A stretch of 64,000 nt of DNA, taken from NCBI RefSeq assembly GCF_003597395.2, contig NC_133771.1:131701064-131765063 (forward strand), read 5' to 3'. The notes beneath the pieces were generated by a model. The model ran no database searches and was not told where the DNA came from. It saw only the letters and a program-made list of their open reading frames with translations. The stretch is from Chelonoidis abingdonii. Lineage: Eukaryota; Chordata; Testudines; Testudinidae. Positions 45,298 through 55,739 of this stretch are shown here, piece by piece. A program made the position numbers and the translations under genes. Positions within the stretch are counted from its first letter, which is position 1, and each line of letters begins with the position of its first letter.

Positions 45298-45900
45298 TTA
45301 CAAATGTAAAATTATGTACAAAAAAGTACTTTCAAAAACAAAACAATGTAAAACTTTAGTGCCTACAAGTCCACTCAGTCCTACTTCTTGTTCAGTCAAT
45401 CGCTCAAAAAGTTTGTTTACATTTTCAGAAGATAATGCTGCCTGCGTCTTGTTTACAATGTCACCTGAAAGTGAGAACAGGCATTCACATGGCATTGTCA
45501 TAGCTGGCGTCGGAAGATATTTATGTGCCAGATATGCTAAAGATTCGTATGTCCCTTCATTCTTCAGTCACCCTTCCAGGGGACATGTGTCCATGCTCAT
45601 GACGGGTTCTTCTTGATAACAGTCCAAAGCACTGTGAACCAACACATGTTCATTTTAATTATCTGAGTCAAATGCCACCAGCAGAAGACTGATTTTCTTT
45701 TTTGGTGGTTCGGGTTCTGTAGTTTCCGCATCGGAGTGTTGCTCTTTTAAGACTTCTGAAAGCATGCTCCACACTTCGTCACTTTCCAATTTTGGAAGGC
45801 ACTTCAGATTCTTAAACTGGGGGTTGAGTGCTGTATCTGTCCTTAAAAATCTCACATTCATACCTTGTTTGCATTTTGTCAAATCTGCAGTGAAAGTGTT
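45298..45900 (-). pseudogene. hAT (Ac/ZBED1-like) transposase C-terminus, left copy
   Basis: Minus strand, in order: ALNPQFKNLKCLPKLESDEV, WSMLSEVLKEQHSD, EPEPPKKKISLLL (45882-45655). A stop-broken linker follows, then NEGTYESLAYL, then MPCECLFSLSGDIVNKTQAA and LSSENVNKLFERL (45501-45298). The last block is the hAT dimerisation domain; a Cys replaces the usual Arg after PCE. 5' part missing. Confidence 0.8.
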
Positions 45901-46064
45901 TTTAAAATGAACAACACGTGCTGGTCATCATCCAAGACTGCTATAACATAAAATATATGGCAGAATGTGGGTAAAACAAAGAGCAGATATACAATTCTCC
46001 CCCAAGGAGTTCAGTCATAAATTTAATTAATGCATTACTTTTTTAATGAGCGTCCTCAGTATGG

Positions 46065-46260
46065 AAGCATGTCCAATGGAATGGTGGCCAAAACATGAAG
46101 GAGCATATGAATGTTTAGCATTTCTGGCACGTAGATACCAATGCCAGCTGCAAAAGTGCCATGCAACCATCTGTTCTCACTTTTAGGTGACATTGTAAAT
46201 AAGAAGCGGGCAGCATTATCTCCCATAAATGTAAACAAACTTGTTCATCTTAGCGGTTGG
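46065..46260 (+). pseudogene. hAT transposase C-terminus, inverted right copy
   Basis: Plus strand: CPMEWWPKHEGAYECLAFLA (about 46070-46130), then a decayed region corresponding to the SLSGDIVN block (about 46180-46250) with stops. This is the same transposase part as 45298-45620, facing the opposite way. Confidence 0.75.
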
Positions 46261-47318
46261 CTGAGTTATGTTACAAAAAAAAATCTATATTTGTAAGTTG
46301 CACTTTTTCACAATGAAGAGATTGCACTACAGTACCTGTATGAGGTGAATTGAAAAATATTATTGCATTCATAATCAAAAATAATAATATAAAGTGAACA
46401 CTGTAAACTTTGTATTCTGTGTTGTAATTGAAATCAATATATTTGAAGAAAAACATCCAAAAAATGTAATAAATTTCAATTGGGATTCTATTGTTTAACA
46501 GTGCAATTCAAACTATGATTATTCGCGATTCATTTTTTTAAGTTAATCGCATGAGTTAACTGTGATTTATCGACAGCCCTAGTTATTAATATTGTGTTGA
46601 GTATCTTGTCACCATTTAATGTTTTTGGTGAAGACTGAAGCAAAAGGTGCATTAAGTACCTCCAGCCTTCTTGATGTCAGCAGTTATTAGTTCTCCTTCC
46701 CTACTAGACAGAGGACTTATATTTCCCTTCATCTTTTTTTCCTTGTTCCTAATGTATTTATTAAAGAACTTCTTATTGCTTTTGATGTCTCCTGCAAATT
46801 GCAACTCATTTTGTGCCTTTGCCTTTCTGATTTTTGTCCCTTCATGCTTGTGCTATTCTTTTATATTCTTCCATAGCAATTTGTCCACTTTTTGTAGGAT
46901 TCCTTTTTGATTTTAAAGTCATTAAAGAGCCTTGATGAAACCATATTGATCTCTTACTATTCTTCCTATTTTTCCTTTGCGTCATGATATACTAATTTAA
47001 GAAGTATCAAGTTATACAACAAAATAGAACTATTGATGGTTTGGCTACAGAGCTGAGAGCCATGTCCAATTCACTGAAATGTTGTGCTTTATTTAGGGTT
47101 TGTCTAAATTAGGAAAAGAGATTAGGTTGCAATTAGCTAACATCAGACTTGAGTTCTCTTTCTAATCTGTACAGATTTTGAGAGGATCTGCTCTTGATGC
47201 TACCTACAGCTGGATTTATAAACTCTGTTCTGACATAAAAATATAATTTTGATCTCTTTGTATTTCCTACAGAGGGAATCTGTTTTTTGTTCAGTAAAAT
47301 ACTTTTTTCATTATTTAG

Positions 47319-47358
47319 GAACTGGTGATGAAGATGAGTATGTTGATGATTTCAACAG
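47319..47358 (+). CDS. CEP43: CEP43 40-nt micro-exon (TGDEDEYVDDFN)
   Basis: The acceptor is TTATTTAG before 47319; the donor is GTAAGA at 47359. The exon gives two bases that complete Gly, then TGDEDEYVDDFN, then two bases of a Ser codon. The acidic DEDEYVDDFN stretch is characteristic of CEP43. Its small size and split codons at both ends make it easy to miss in automatic annotation. Confidence 0.95.
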
Positions 47359-47975
47359 GTAAGAGGGAAAAATACTTCTATTCCTACAGTGTGTTATTTA
47401 ATGGATAGTAAACATCATTCAGTTTTCTAGTTACATTGAACCAGAAGTAGGTTCAATTTTATCATGATCAGTTTGACAATGCTGCCATCTGTCTGCCATA
47501 CATCTGTGAATATAAATCTTTTTTATACTTTCTCTAGGCAGGAGTGTCCTTAGGATGCTGACAAGCGTTAAGGTTTTTTTATTAAAGAAAAATATGCTCT
47601 TCTCAACAGTGCAGTTTTATCATTTACTTTTTATACATTTGAATTAATATTTTTAGCTAACTGTCTATATACGAGTCCAAATTGAATCTTGCATCTAGAA
47701 AACTCAGTAGCATGAAGGGAAGACAATTGAGCAATAATATTTAAGGCCCTGATCCTACAATTTTCATGGCACAGCTTATTTCTCACAGCTTAATTTAGTT
47801 ACAGGTGTATTCTCAAATATTTTTATAATTTAAATATGCTTTCTGTAAAAATTGGGCTATCTAACCTAAAGACTCTCTTTTTCCTATAGAGGTGTGAGAG
47901 TGTGGTGGGAATTCTTGTACAGCAGAAAAAGAAAATCTAATTATTCTCACCTTTTATTCTTTTTTCTGTCATTAG

Positions 47976-48069
47976 TACCAGTCATCGCTCAGAAAAAAGT
48001 GACATCAGTATTGGTGAAGAAATAGAAGAAATTTCTGTGGAAATAGAAGACTTGAATGTCAGTAATAAA
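47976..48069 (+). CDS. CEP43: CEP43 coding exon (SIGEEIEE block)
   Basis: The acceptor is TCATTAG before 47976; the donor is GTATGA at 48070, somewhat weak. One base completes Ser, then the peptide reads TSHRSEKSDISIGEEIEEIS followed by VEIEDLNVSNK. The SEKSxISIGEEIEE pattern is conserved in FOP. The exon ends in phase 0. Confidence 0.94.
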
Positions 48070-48924
48070 GTATGACTTTTATTGTGTGGGCGTGCTTTTA
48101 ATCTTTTATTAGATATTGTGGTTAGATGTTTGGCTGTCCTTTCTGGACAACTGTCGTCATGTAACAGACATTCTGGGCACAGATGGATATAGTCATGCCA
48201 TTCATTAAAACTGCCTTCTATTTATAACCATTCACTTATTGTTAGGGTTAGATTCTATACTGACTCTTTTAAAGTAAATAAATAAATTAGTAATTTGATC
48301 TAACTCTGCAGTAACTAACAGTTGAGAGATTTTTTTGTAATCTTGTAGCATATGCACGAGTTTTTATTAACTGCCTTAGTTGTGCTCATATTTTCATTAT
48401 TCAGCACTGGCTATCAAATTTCCATACCTCTGTCTGCATTGTTAGAATATATGCCCTTTCTAAATCAGAACACTTCAAAGTATTTTTGCTGGGATTCTGT
48501 TGAACTCTGAGATATTACAGTTAATAGGTAGGTACTGCTGCCAGCTGAATTGTTCTTTGCTGACAGCATGCTAACAGCCTACTGCCTAGATGGCCTTCCA
48601 AAAATTTTCAGTGCATTTTTAAATTTTTCAACAGGGCAAGTGACTCCAAATCTACTTGATTTAAAATATTTTTTTTTCTCATTTGAACCAATTGTTCTTT
48701 ATTTGGTTGGAAAAATAAAGTAGTGGCATTAGGAGCCCAATTCTATAAGGTACTTCTCATTAACTTAATGGGCAGTTGAATGCACACAGTATCTCATATG
48801 TTGGAATTGATACCTTGCAGGACAGGGCTGTAAGCTAGCAAGATGCTTTTTGCAGGACTGTATAGTTTAACAGATTTTGAAATATAAATAAATATATATA
48901 TCTTGTCTGATTTTTGTTTTCTAG
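48070..48924. other. Last intron of CEP43, nothing recognised
   Basis: AT-rich, no repeat family seen. The intron 47359-47975 is likewise plain. Confidence 0.55.
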
Positions 48925-49005
48925 CTTGAAGACCTCACACAAGATCTTACCATTTCTCAGTTAAGTGATGTTGATGCTGCAGATTATATAGAGGATGTGG
49001 CTTAG
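48925..49005 (+). CDS. CEP43: CEP43 terminal coding exon with stop
   Basis: The acceptor is TTTTGTTTTCTAG before 48925. The peptide is LEDLTQDLTISQLSDVDAA followed by DYIEDVA and TAG at 49003-49005. The DLTQDLTxSQLS and D(Y)xEDVA ending is the known C-terminus of CEP43. The reading frame over all nine exons is open to this stop. Confidence 0.96.
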   Translation, partial: LEDLTQDLTISQLSDVDAADYIEDVA

Positions 49006-49594
49006 AACTGGACAGTAGAGGTGTTTCAAGTGTTGGATTGAGAACTCTTGTGGACTGTTATTTTCAGACAATCATTCTTTGCTGGAAAGTCTGTTCCCTG
49101 TTTGTGCCTTGTGTTTCAAAAAGACTGGAGATGTAGAGAGCTCTTATAAAATCATAGCAAGAACTGAATGAAATAGTTCATTCCAGCTTGAGTCTAATAT
49201 TGGAATTGTTGTTCTTCTGGTTCAGCAAAACCTTTCACACAAGGAGTTGAATTTTTCCAGCTGGATGTCCATTGCTGGCGATGGATACACAAAACCATCA
49301 GTCTATAGGAGAACATAACTGAAGAAATCAGCAAAGCTGCAGAACTTCGACACAGATGTATGGCTTTATAACGAATTTACACTGTTATGGTAACAGTCTG
49401 ATTTTTAGCTAAGATAAGCAAGGAAACTTAAGAGTTACTGCTTCAACTTACTAAAAACTTCAGCAGTCTATATGAAATTTACATAATATCTAATAAATCT
49501 GCCTCAGTACGTAGTCACTCCATGCCTACTTCAAGGAGTCAAGATTTTTCAGAAGTGACTAGTGATTTTTGGGAGCCCAGCTTTAGAGGTCTGT

Positions 49595-49636
49595 AAGGGG
49601 CCTGATTTTTGGCATTTTCTGAAAATCAGGCCCCTT
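49595..49636 (+). repeat. Perfect 15-bp hairpin in the 3' UTR, part of a palindromic repeat
   Basis: AAGGGGCCTGATTTT at 49595-49609 is exactly complementary to 49622-49636, with a 12-nt loop. It forms the centre of a roughly 160-bp dispersed palindromic repeat (about 49550-49710) that also has 'GGCACCTTTTGAAAATC'-type ends like the repeat at 43250-43362. Confidence 0.75.
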
Positions 49637-49826
49637 TAAGGTGTCTCCAGTTGAACAGCCCAAACTGAGGCACCTAAAATCAGTAGGCACCTTTTGAAAA
49701 TCTTGGCTGAAGTATCTGTCAACTCTGAACTTTCTTGTTTTAATGTATTTGTCAGACCATTAACGTTACTCTAAACTACTTTTTTTGTGTGATTATTTCA
49801 TTAATGTTAACAGCTGTTAAAATCCC

Positions 49827-49832
49827 AATAAA
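49827..49832 (+). terminator. CEP43: Poly(A) signal AATAAA of CEP43
   Basis: A canonical AATAAA lies 822 bases after the stop codon. The following 30 bases contain TGTGAGATTTCCTTATG, a moderate downstream element. An alternative AATAAA lies at 49492. Confidence 0.65.
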
Positions 49833-49850
49833 AATGTGAGATTTCCTTAT

Positions 49851-50417
49851 GATCCACAGATCATAATACAGAATAACAAAATTTCTGAGAAGAGCTGTTT
49901 AATGGTTTGTGGAGTTCATGTTACTGGGGAAGATCTTAATTTGTATTGACTCACTTTCATTGTTTAAAATCCATATTTTTTTTTAAAAAAGGAGCACCAA
50001 AAAAGTATGAAACAATTAAACTTCTCTGTGTATCAGAATCTAATAACTAACGAATAGATTTAAACCCAGATATTTAAAAATAAATACCAGGCCTAAGATA
50101 TTGAACACACTAAGTTATAGCCAGGAGCACATTTTTGTATTTCCATTATCAACTCTTGAAAAACAGTCAGTCATGGAAACATTGACAGTTTCTTAACTAT
50201 ACTGTCATGCATGGCACTGCTGTAGTATATAGGTCATGGACATTTGTAATACTGAAACAAGCCTTCAAAATGTGTATTTTTTGAGCATTGTTAGAAAATT
50301 ACATTGGAAATATACATGTCAGTGAATATAAAGATAAATTAATCACCTTTTTGTAGGTTTTGTAATTTTATTTCAGGCAAGCTACTAGCCATTTCAATAA
50401 CAATAGCATGTGAGACC
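49851..50417. other. Downstream of CEP43, nothing recognised
   Basis: AT-rich intergenic sequence. Confidence 0.5.
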
Positions 50418-50590
50418 ATATAAGAACGGCCATACCGGGTCAGACCAAAGGTCCGTCTAGCCTAGTATCCTGTCAGCCAACAGTGGCCAATGCCAGGTCC
50501 CCCAGAGGGAGTGAACCTAACAGGTAATGATCAAGTGATCTCTCTCCTGCCATCCATCTCCATCTTCTAACAAACAGAGGCTAGGTACAG
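50418..50590 (-). mobile_element. CR1 3'-end fragment, reverse
   Basis: 'ATAAGAACGGCCATACCGGG' with TCAGACCAAAGGTCCGTCTA, then AGTATCCTGTC and 'CAGAGGGAGTGAACC' match the reverse of the CR1 tail at 52230-52326. Confidence 0.85.
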
Positions 50591-51063
50591 CTTATAGAGC
50601 TGCTTTACGTTGATTTGAGTCTGACTTAGGCCCTTACACACTGAGCTAGCAGATGTGGGGCTGTATTGGAAGGTTATACTTGCACAGTAGGTAGATTATC
50701 TGAGGCAGAGGTGAAAAGTAACATTTATTTATGTGCATCCTCCAAATAGCCAGCATAAAGCAACAGAACATGAGCCATGGTGTCAACATCTTACCTTGTG
50801 CCATAATGTAGCGGTCTTGAGCACAGAGGAGAGATTTTCCCCAGGCTCAGACCATCCCAGAATGTACATGAATGTACCAGAATGTACATGCCACAGCCTT
50901 GAAGTAGCAAAGACCTTGTAGCATTCACTATTAAGGCTGAGATTCTTTATGCACAAGATCTCCCACATTTTAGAATTACTACCTGTAAAGGAGGACATGG
51001 AAAAAAGAAAGCAGCAGCATGTCTGAGGGTGTTTTCTTCCACTAGAACTTCCACCAGAGGCAC
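50591..51063. other. Intergenic, nothing recognised
   Basis: A small local duplication (GAATGTACATG around 50862-50888) is the only structure. Confidence 0.5.
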
Positions 51064-52545
51064 TTAGAACATAAGAATGGCCATACTGTGTCAGACCAAA
51101 GGTCCACCTAGCCCAGCATCCTGTCTTCCAACAGTGGCCAATGCCAGGTGCCCCAGAGGAAATGAACAGAACAGGTAATTATCAGGGAACAAAGGGTAGG
51201 AATAAATAGTAAATTATCAGAATAAGAGGGGTAACAAGTGGTGTCCCTCAAGGGTCAGTCCTAGGACCAATCCTATTCAACTTATTCATAAATGATCTGG
51301 AGAAAGGGGTAAAAAGTGAGGTCGCAAAGTTTGCAGATGATACTAAACTGCTCAAGATAGTTAAGACCAAAGCAGACTGTGAAGAACTTCAAAAAGATCC
51401 CACAAAACTAAGTGATTAGGCAACAAAATGGCAAATGAAATTGAATGTGGATAAGTGTAAAGTAATGCACACTGGAAAAAAATAACCCCAACTCTACATA
51501 CAATATGATGGGGGCTAATTTTAGCTACAACGAATCAGGAAAAATCTTGGCGTCTTTGTGGATAGTTCTCTGAAGATGTCCGTGCAGCAGCAGTCAAAAA
51601 AGCAAACAATATGTTAGGAATCATTAAAAGGGATAGAAAATAAGACTTAGTATCTTATTGCCCTTGTATAAATCCGTGGTACACCCACATCTTGAATACT
51701 GCGTACAGTTGCGGTCTCCTCATCTCAAAAAAGATAGACTGGCATTAGAAAAGGTTCAGGGAAGGGTAACTAAAATGATTAGGGGTTTGGAATGGGTCCC
51801 ATATGAGGAGAGATTAAAGAGGCTAGGATTTTTCAGCTTGGAAAAGAGACTAAGGGAGGATATGATAGAGGTATTGAAAATCATGAGTGATGTAGAGAAA
51901 GTAAATAAGGAAAAAACTATTTATTTGTTCCCATAATACAAGAACTAGTGGCCACCAAATGAAATTAATGGGCAGCAGGTTTAAAACAAATAAAAGGAAG
52001 TTCTTCACAGGGCACACAATCAACTTGTGGAACTCCTTACCTGAGGAGGGTGTGAAGGCTAGGAGTATAACAGCATTTAAAAGAGAACTGGATAAATTCA
52101 TGGAGATTAAGTCCGGTAATGGATATTAGCCAGGATGGGTAAGGAATGATGTTCCCCAGCCTCTGTTTGTCAGAGGGTGGAGATGGATGGCAGGAGAGAG
52201 ATCACTTGATCATTACCTGTTGGGTTCACTCCCTCAGGGCCACCTGGCATTGACCACTGTCGGTAGACAGGATACTGGGCTAGATGGACCTTTGGTCTGA
52301 CCCAGTACGGCTGTTCTTATGTTCTTAAGTGATCCATCCCCTGTCTCCCATTCCCAGCTTCTGGCAAACAGGCTAGGGACACCATGTCTGTCCCTCCTAG
52401 CTAATAGCTATTGATGGACCTATCCTCCATGAACTTAGCCAGTTCTTTCTTGAACCCTGATATAGTCTTCCCAGAGGCTGTTGTGAAGGCCAAAGAGTTC
52501 TACAGGTTGACCGTGCATCGTGTGGGAAAAAATGCTATCATCATG
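51064..52545 (-). mobile_element. CR1 fragment, reverse, interrupted by a second CR1
   Basis: 51064-51184 is the reverse CR1 tail (TAGAACATAAGAATGGCCAT to GAACAGGTAATTATCA), and 52327-52545 continues it (AAGTGATCCATCCCCTGTCT to TTGACCGTGCATCGTG). The two halves are contiguous in the CR1 order, so the plus-strand CR1 between them was inserted later. Confidence 0.8.
51185..52326 (+). mobile_element. CR1 LINE 3' half, plus, nested in the reverse CR1
   Basis: Contains RT C-terminal remnants (FADDTKLL-like codons at about 51336; [18 protein letters not shown] with [15 protein letters not shown], 51658-51936) and a 3' UTR ending ACCCAGTACGGCTGTTCTTA TGTTCTT (52326). The usual stop and decay are present. 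No target duplication is obvious, as is common for CR1. Confidence 0.88.
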
Positions 52546-52689
52546 AAACTGTTTTTCAAAGCCTCTCTGATGCGTGGCGCACCTCAGTGTGCTCTTCTAT
52601 TTGTCCTGATGTCTGGCTGTTCAAAATTGGCCACCAGGCAATTTTCCTCAACCTCCCACTCTGCCATAAACTTCTCTCCCTTACTCTCT

Positions 52690-52789
52690 CAGATATTCTG
52701 GAGCACACAATAAGCAGCAATTACAATGGGAATAGTGCTTTCGGTGAGGTCTAACCTACTCAGCAAACAGCGCCAGCAAGCTTTTAAAC
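52690..52789 (-). pseudogene. Harbinger transposase C-terminal piece (beyond the hAT)
   Basis: Minus strand reads CLLSRLDLTESTIPIVIAAY followed by CVLQNI, matching LILIELSETNIPIVITACCA of the first copy. It is separated from the rest by the nested hAT. Confidence 0.75.
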
Positions 52790-54763
52790 CAGGGGTTGGC
52801 AACCTATGGCACGTGTGCCAAAGATGGCATGCGAGCCAACTTTTAATGGCACACTGGGGTCTGCTGGGACCCCAGTGCGCCATTAAAAATCCTGCCGACA
52901 CAGCAAGCTGCAGGGTCCGCGCTCCAGGGCTGGAGCGCCAGGCCAAATGCAGCAAGCCGCCGGCCCCTTCCCCATGAGCCATGCCGCCACGTACAGCGCT
53001 CTGGGGGCCAGGGCTGTGCGCTCCCGCGGGGCAGCATTTGGCTCCATGGGGAGGGAAAGACGCTCCCCACTCATCTGGAGCTCTGCCTCACCCCTCCCCT
53101 CCCCTCACAGCGCTGCACATGCAGCGGCAGGGCTCTGGATCAGCGGGGAACCTCATGGGAAGGGGTTTGGGGCCAGCGGGGGTGGGTTGGATAAGNNNNN
53201 NNNNNNNNNNNNNNNNNNNNNNNNNNNNNNNNNNNNNNNNNNNNNNNNNNNNNNNNNNNNNNNNNNNNNNNNNNNNNNNNNNNNNNNNNNNNNNNNNNNN
53301 NNNNNNNNNNNNNNNNNNNNNNNNNNNNNNNNNNNNNNNNNNNNNNNNNNNNNNNNNNNNNNNNNNNNNNNNNNNNNNNNNNNNNNNNNNNNNNNNNNNN
53401 NNNNNNNNNNNNNNNNNNNNNNNNNNNNNNNNNNNNNNNNNNNNNNNNNNNNNNNNNNNNNNNNNNNNNNNNNNNNNNNNNNNNNNNNNNNNNNNNNNNN
53501 NNNNNNNNNNNNNNNNNNNNNNNNNNNNNNNNNNNNNNNNNNNNNNNNNNNNNNNNNNNNNNNNNNNNNNNNNNNNNNNNNNNNNNNNNNNNNNNNNNNN
53601 NNNNNNNNNNNNNNNNNNNNNNNNNNNNNNNNNNNNNNNNNNNNNNNNNNNNNNNNNNNNNNNNNNNNNNNNNNNNNNNNNNNNNNNNNNNNNNNNNNNN
53701 NNNNNNNNNNNNNNNNNNNNNNNNNNNNNNNNNNNNNNNNNNNNNNNNNNNNNNNNNNNNNNNNNNNNNNNNNNNNNNNNNNNNNNNNNNNNNNNNNNNN
53801 NNNNNNNNNNNNNNNNNNNNNNNNNNNNNNNNNNNNNNNNNGTTTAGTGCAAGGAGGTGCAGGGAATGTGAAAGTGTGGTGCAGGAGCTCCTGTTTGGTG
53901 CTCAGGTGGGGATCAGAGTGCGGGTGCATGGGTATGTGGGGGGAGACTGGGGATGTGGGGGTGCAAGAGTCAGCTGAGTCATGCGGGGGGGTGAAGGAGT
54001 GACAAGAGGGCTGGGTGGTACAGGCTCAGGGCAGGGACCTGGGAGTGTGGTGGAGGGCAGGGCTCAGGGCAGAGGCTGGTGAAGGGAGCTGACCAGGTAA
54101 GTGCCCCCACACCCCAACCCTGAGCTGCCATCCTCATTCTAGCTCCTGGCCAGACCCTTCACCCCCACCCCTGTGCCCGGTCCACTCCCACCCTCAGCTC
54201 AGTGCAAAGAGAGGAAGAGAATGGGCCAGAACCAGGGAGAAGGTAGGTACCCATTGTGTGTGGGCAGGGGCGGGACCCCAGACTGGCAGCAGGCTGAGCG
54301 GGTCCGGCAGCCAGGATCCCGGCTGGCAGGAGCTGGTGGATGGAACCCCTGAGCGGTAGTGGGCTGAGCTGCTTTGCCAGTCTGGGGTCCCGGCTGCTAG
54401 CCCCGCACAGCCCGCTGCCAGTCTGGGGTTCTGGCTGCCAGACCCTTCCTAGCTGGGGTCCCAGCCGCAGGCCCCAGTCAGCCCATTGCTGGCCTAGATG
54501 AACAAAACCCCAGACCAGCAGCGAGCTGAGCAGGCCGGCGACGTAAGATCAACATTTTAATTTAATTTTACATTAAGCTTCTTAAACGTTTTGAAAACCT
54601 TGTTTATTTTACAATACAACACTAGTTTAGTTACATAATATATAGACTTGCAGAGAGAGACCTTCTAAAAAACATTAAAATGTATTACCGGCACGCAAAA
54701 CCTTCAATTAGAGTGAATAAATGAAGACTCGGCACACCACTTCTGAAAGGTTGCCGACCCCTG
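52790..54763. mobile_element. Non-autonomous hAT nested in Harbinger; contains the assembly gap
   Basis: TTTTAAAC flanks both ends (52782-52789 and 54764-54771, exact). The ends are CAGGGGTTGGCAACCTATGG and GAAAGGTTGCCGACCCCTG, inverted with few mismatches. The visible part is GC-rich and non-coding, with repeated 'GCCGGGATCC'/'TGGGGTCCCGGC' type motifs at 54260-54480. 646 bases are unknown. Confidence 0.92.
53196..53841. other. Assembly gap (N)
   Basis: 646 consecutive N. Apparent open frames crossing it are meaningless. Confidence 1.
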
Positions 54764-54771
54764 TTTTAAAC

Positions 54772-55739
54772 GCCCAAAGGCACATTCTACCACCATTCTG
54801 CATTTGCTCAGCCTATAGTTGAACTGCTCCTTACTGCTGTACAGGCTGCCTGTGTACGGCTTCCTGAGCCATAGGAGCAAGGATAACTGTTGGCATTCCA
54901 ATATCCTCAATGATAATTTTCTGGTCTGGGAAGAAAGTCCCTTCTTACAGCTTTTCGAACAGCCCAGAGTTCCAAAAGTTGCAAGCATGATGCACCTTTC
55001 CCAACCATCCCATGTTGATGTTAGTGAAATGGCCCTTGTGATCCACTTGCAACACCATTGGGAAGTACCCCTTGCAGTTTATCTACTGTTTGGCAAGGTG
55101 GTCTTGTGCCAAGATAGGTATATGCATTCCATCTATCACCCCACAGTTAGGGAGCCCCATTGCAGCAAAGCTATCCAATATGACCTGCACATTTCCAAGA
55201 GTCACAACCCTTGTTAGCAGAACATTATTGATTGCCTTGGCTACTTGGATCACAGCAGTCCCCATGGTAGATTTGCCCACTCCGAATTGATTCCTGACTG
55301 ACCGGTAGCAGTCAGAGGTTGCAAGCTTCCACAGGGCTATCACCACTTGCTTCTCAACTGTCAGGGCAGGTCTCATCTTGGTATTCCTGTGCTTCAGGGC
55401 AGGGGAAAGCAACTCACAAAATTCCATAAAAGTAGCCTTACACATGCAAAAGTTTCGCAGCCACTGGGAATCATCCCATACCTGCAACACTATGTGGTTC
55501 CACCAGTCTGTGCCTGTTGGCCAGGCCCAGAATCGAAGTTCCACTGTATCAGGCTGCCCCACTGATGCCATGATATCCCAATTGCCACATCCCCTCCTTT
55601 CAGGAATGTTTGTGTCCATGTCCACTTCACAATCTTCCTCATGCTGACGGCTCCTATCTCGGCTCTGCACATACTGCAGGATAACGTGCAAGGTGTTTAC
55701 AATGCTCACAAAAGCAGCGCTGAGCTGAGTGGGCTCCAT
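54772..55739 (-). pseudogene. Harbinger transposase, N-terminal and middle part
   Basis: From MEPTQLSAAFVSIVNTLHVI (55739) the frame is open for 218 codons: WWNHIVLQVWDDSQWLRNF, FCELLSPALKHRN, VIALWKLATSDCYRSVRNQF and GVGKSTMGTA, then the first DDE Asp in GVIDGMHIPIL (about 55115). After 55083 frames shift. The ILECQQLSLLL, QFNYRLSKCRMVVECAFGRL part (54850-54780) keeps the catalytic Glu. Compared with the first copy, the N-terminal half here is better preserved. Confidence 0.85.

Larger units (their letters stand above)
45019..46581. mobile_element. Foldback hAT element with ~550-600-bp inverted arms
   Basis: The ends TAGGGCTGTC and GACAGCCCTA are flanked by GTTGTTAA (45011-45018) and GTTATTAA (46582-46589), a 7/8 target duplication. 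The left arm (45019 to about 45630) and right arm (about 46020 to 46581) are inverted copies: for example GATAATGCTGCC at 45431 pairs with GGCAGCATTATC at 46210, and ATGTCACCTGAAAGTGAGAA pairs with its inverse near 46175. Arms look about 70-75% alike by eye. The spacer (45640-46010) carries an upstream part of the transposase in minus orientation only. Confidence 0.85.
43375..46990 (-). mobile_element. CR1 LINE, reverse, split by a foldback hAT
   Basis: The left edge has the reverse CR1 end ('AGAATCATAGAAATGTCCAG'). Minus-strand coding remnants: CKVLHLGRKKSNAQ (44045-44230), FNIFINDWDNRVKC (about 44250), and EWKRANIEPIFKKGNKDDPG with NYRPVSLT (44839-44627). CR1 sequence resumes after the hAT at 46590 ('TTGTCACCATTTAATGTTTT', 'AAGTACCTCCAGCCTTCTTG') and runs to about 46990. 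This is a different CR1 subfamily from 21405-24185. Confidence 0.88.
1..49850 (+). other. CEP43: CEP43 (FGFR1OP/FOP) gene, 3' part: nine coding exons and 3' UTR
   Basis: Nine exons with consensus splice sites join without a frame break into 894 nt (297 codons plus stop). The translation matches the middle and C-terminus of CEP43/FOP as I know it, including the LEGRENLARD, GDSFFDDPIPKPE, GSLASLSDAPPL, DEYVDDFN and DLTQDLT stretches. The known protein is a centrosomal and centriolar-satellite component that binds CEP350 and EB1, anchors microtubules and is needed for cilium formation. Its N-terminal LisH/TOF dimerisation domain would be encoded upstream of this window. Introns of about 11, 10.6, 4.4, 12.6, 0.26, 5.2, 0.6 and 0.86 kb are swollen by transposons. 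Orthology is very likely; species and upstream exons cannot be seen. Confidence 0.95.
49006..49850 (+). other. CEP43: CEP43 3' UTR
   Basis: The sequence after the stop runs to the AATAAA at 49827 with no further reading frame. A weaker AATAAA at 49492-49497 could give a shorter transcript. The UTR contains a palindromic dispersed repeat at about 49550-49710. The exact cleavage point is inferred. Confidence 0.7.

Noticed and set aside
52947..54002. 351-codon open frame
   Set aside because: Most of it is the run of N; the frame is an artefact of the gap.
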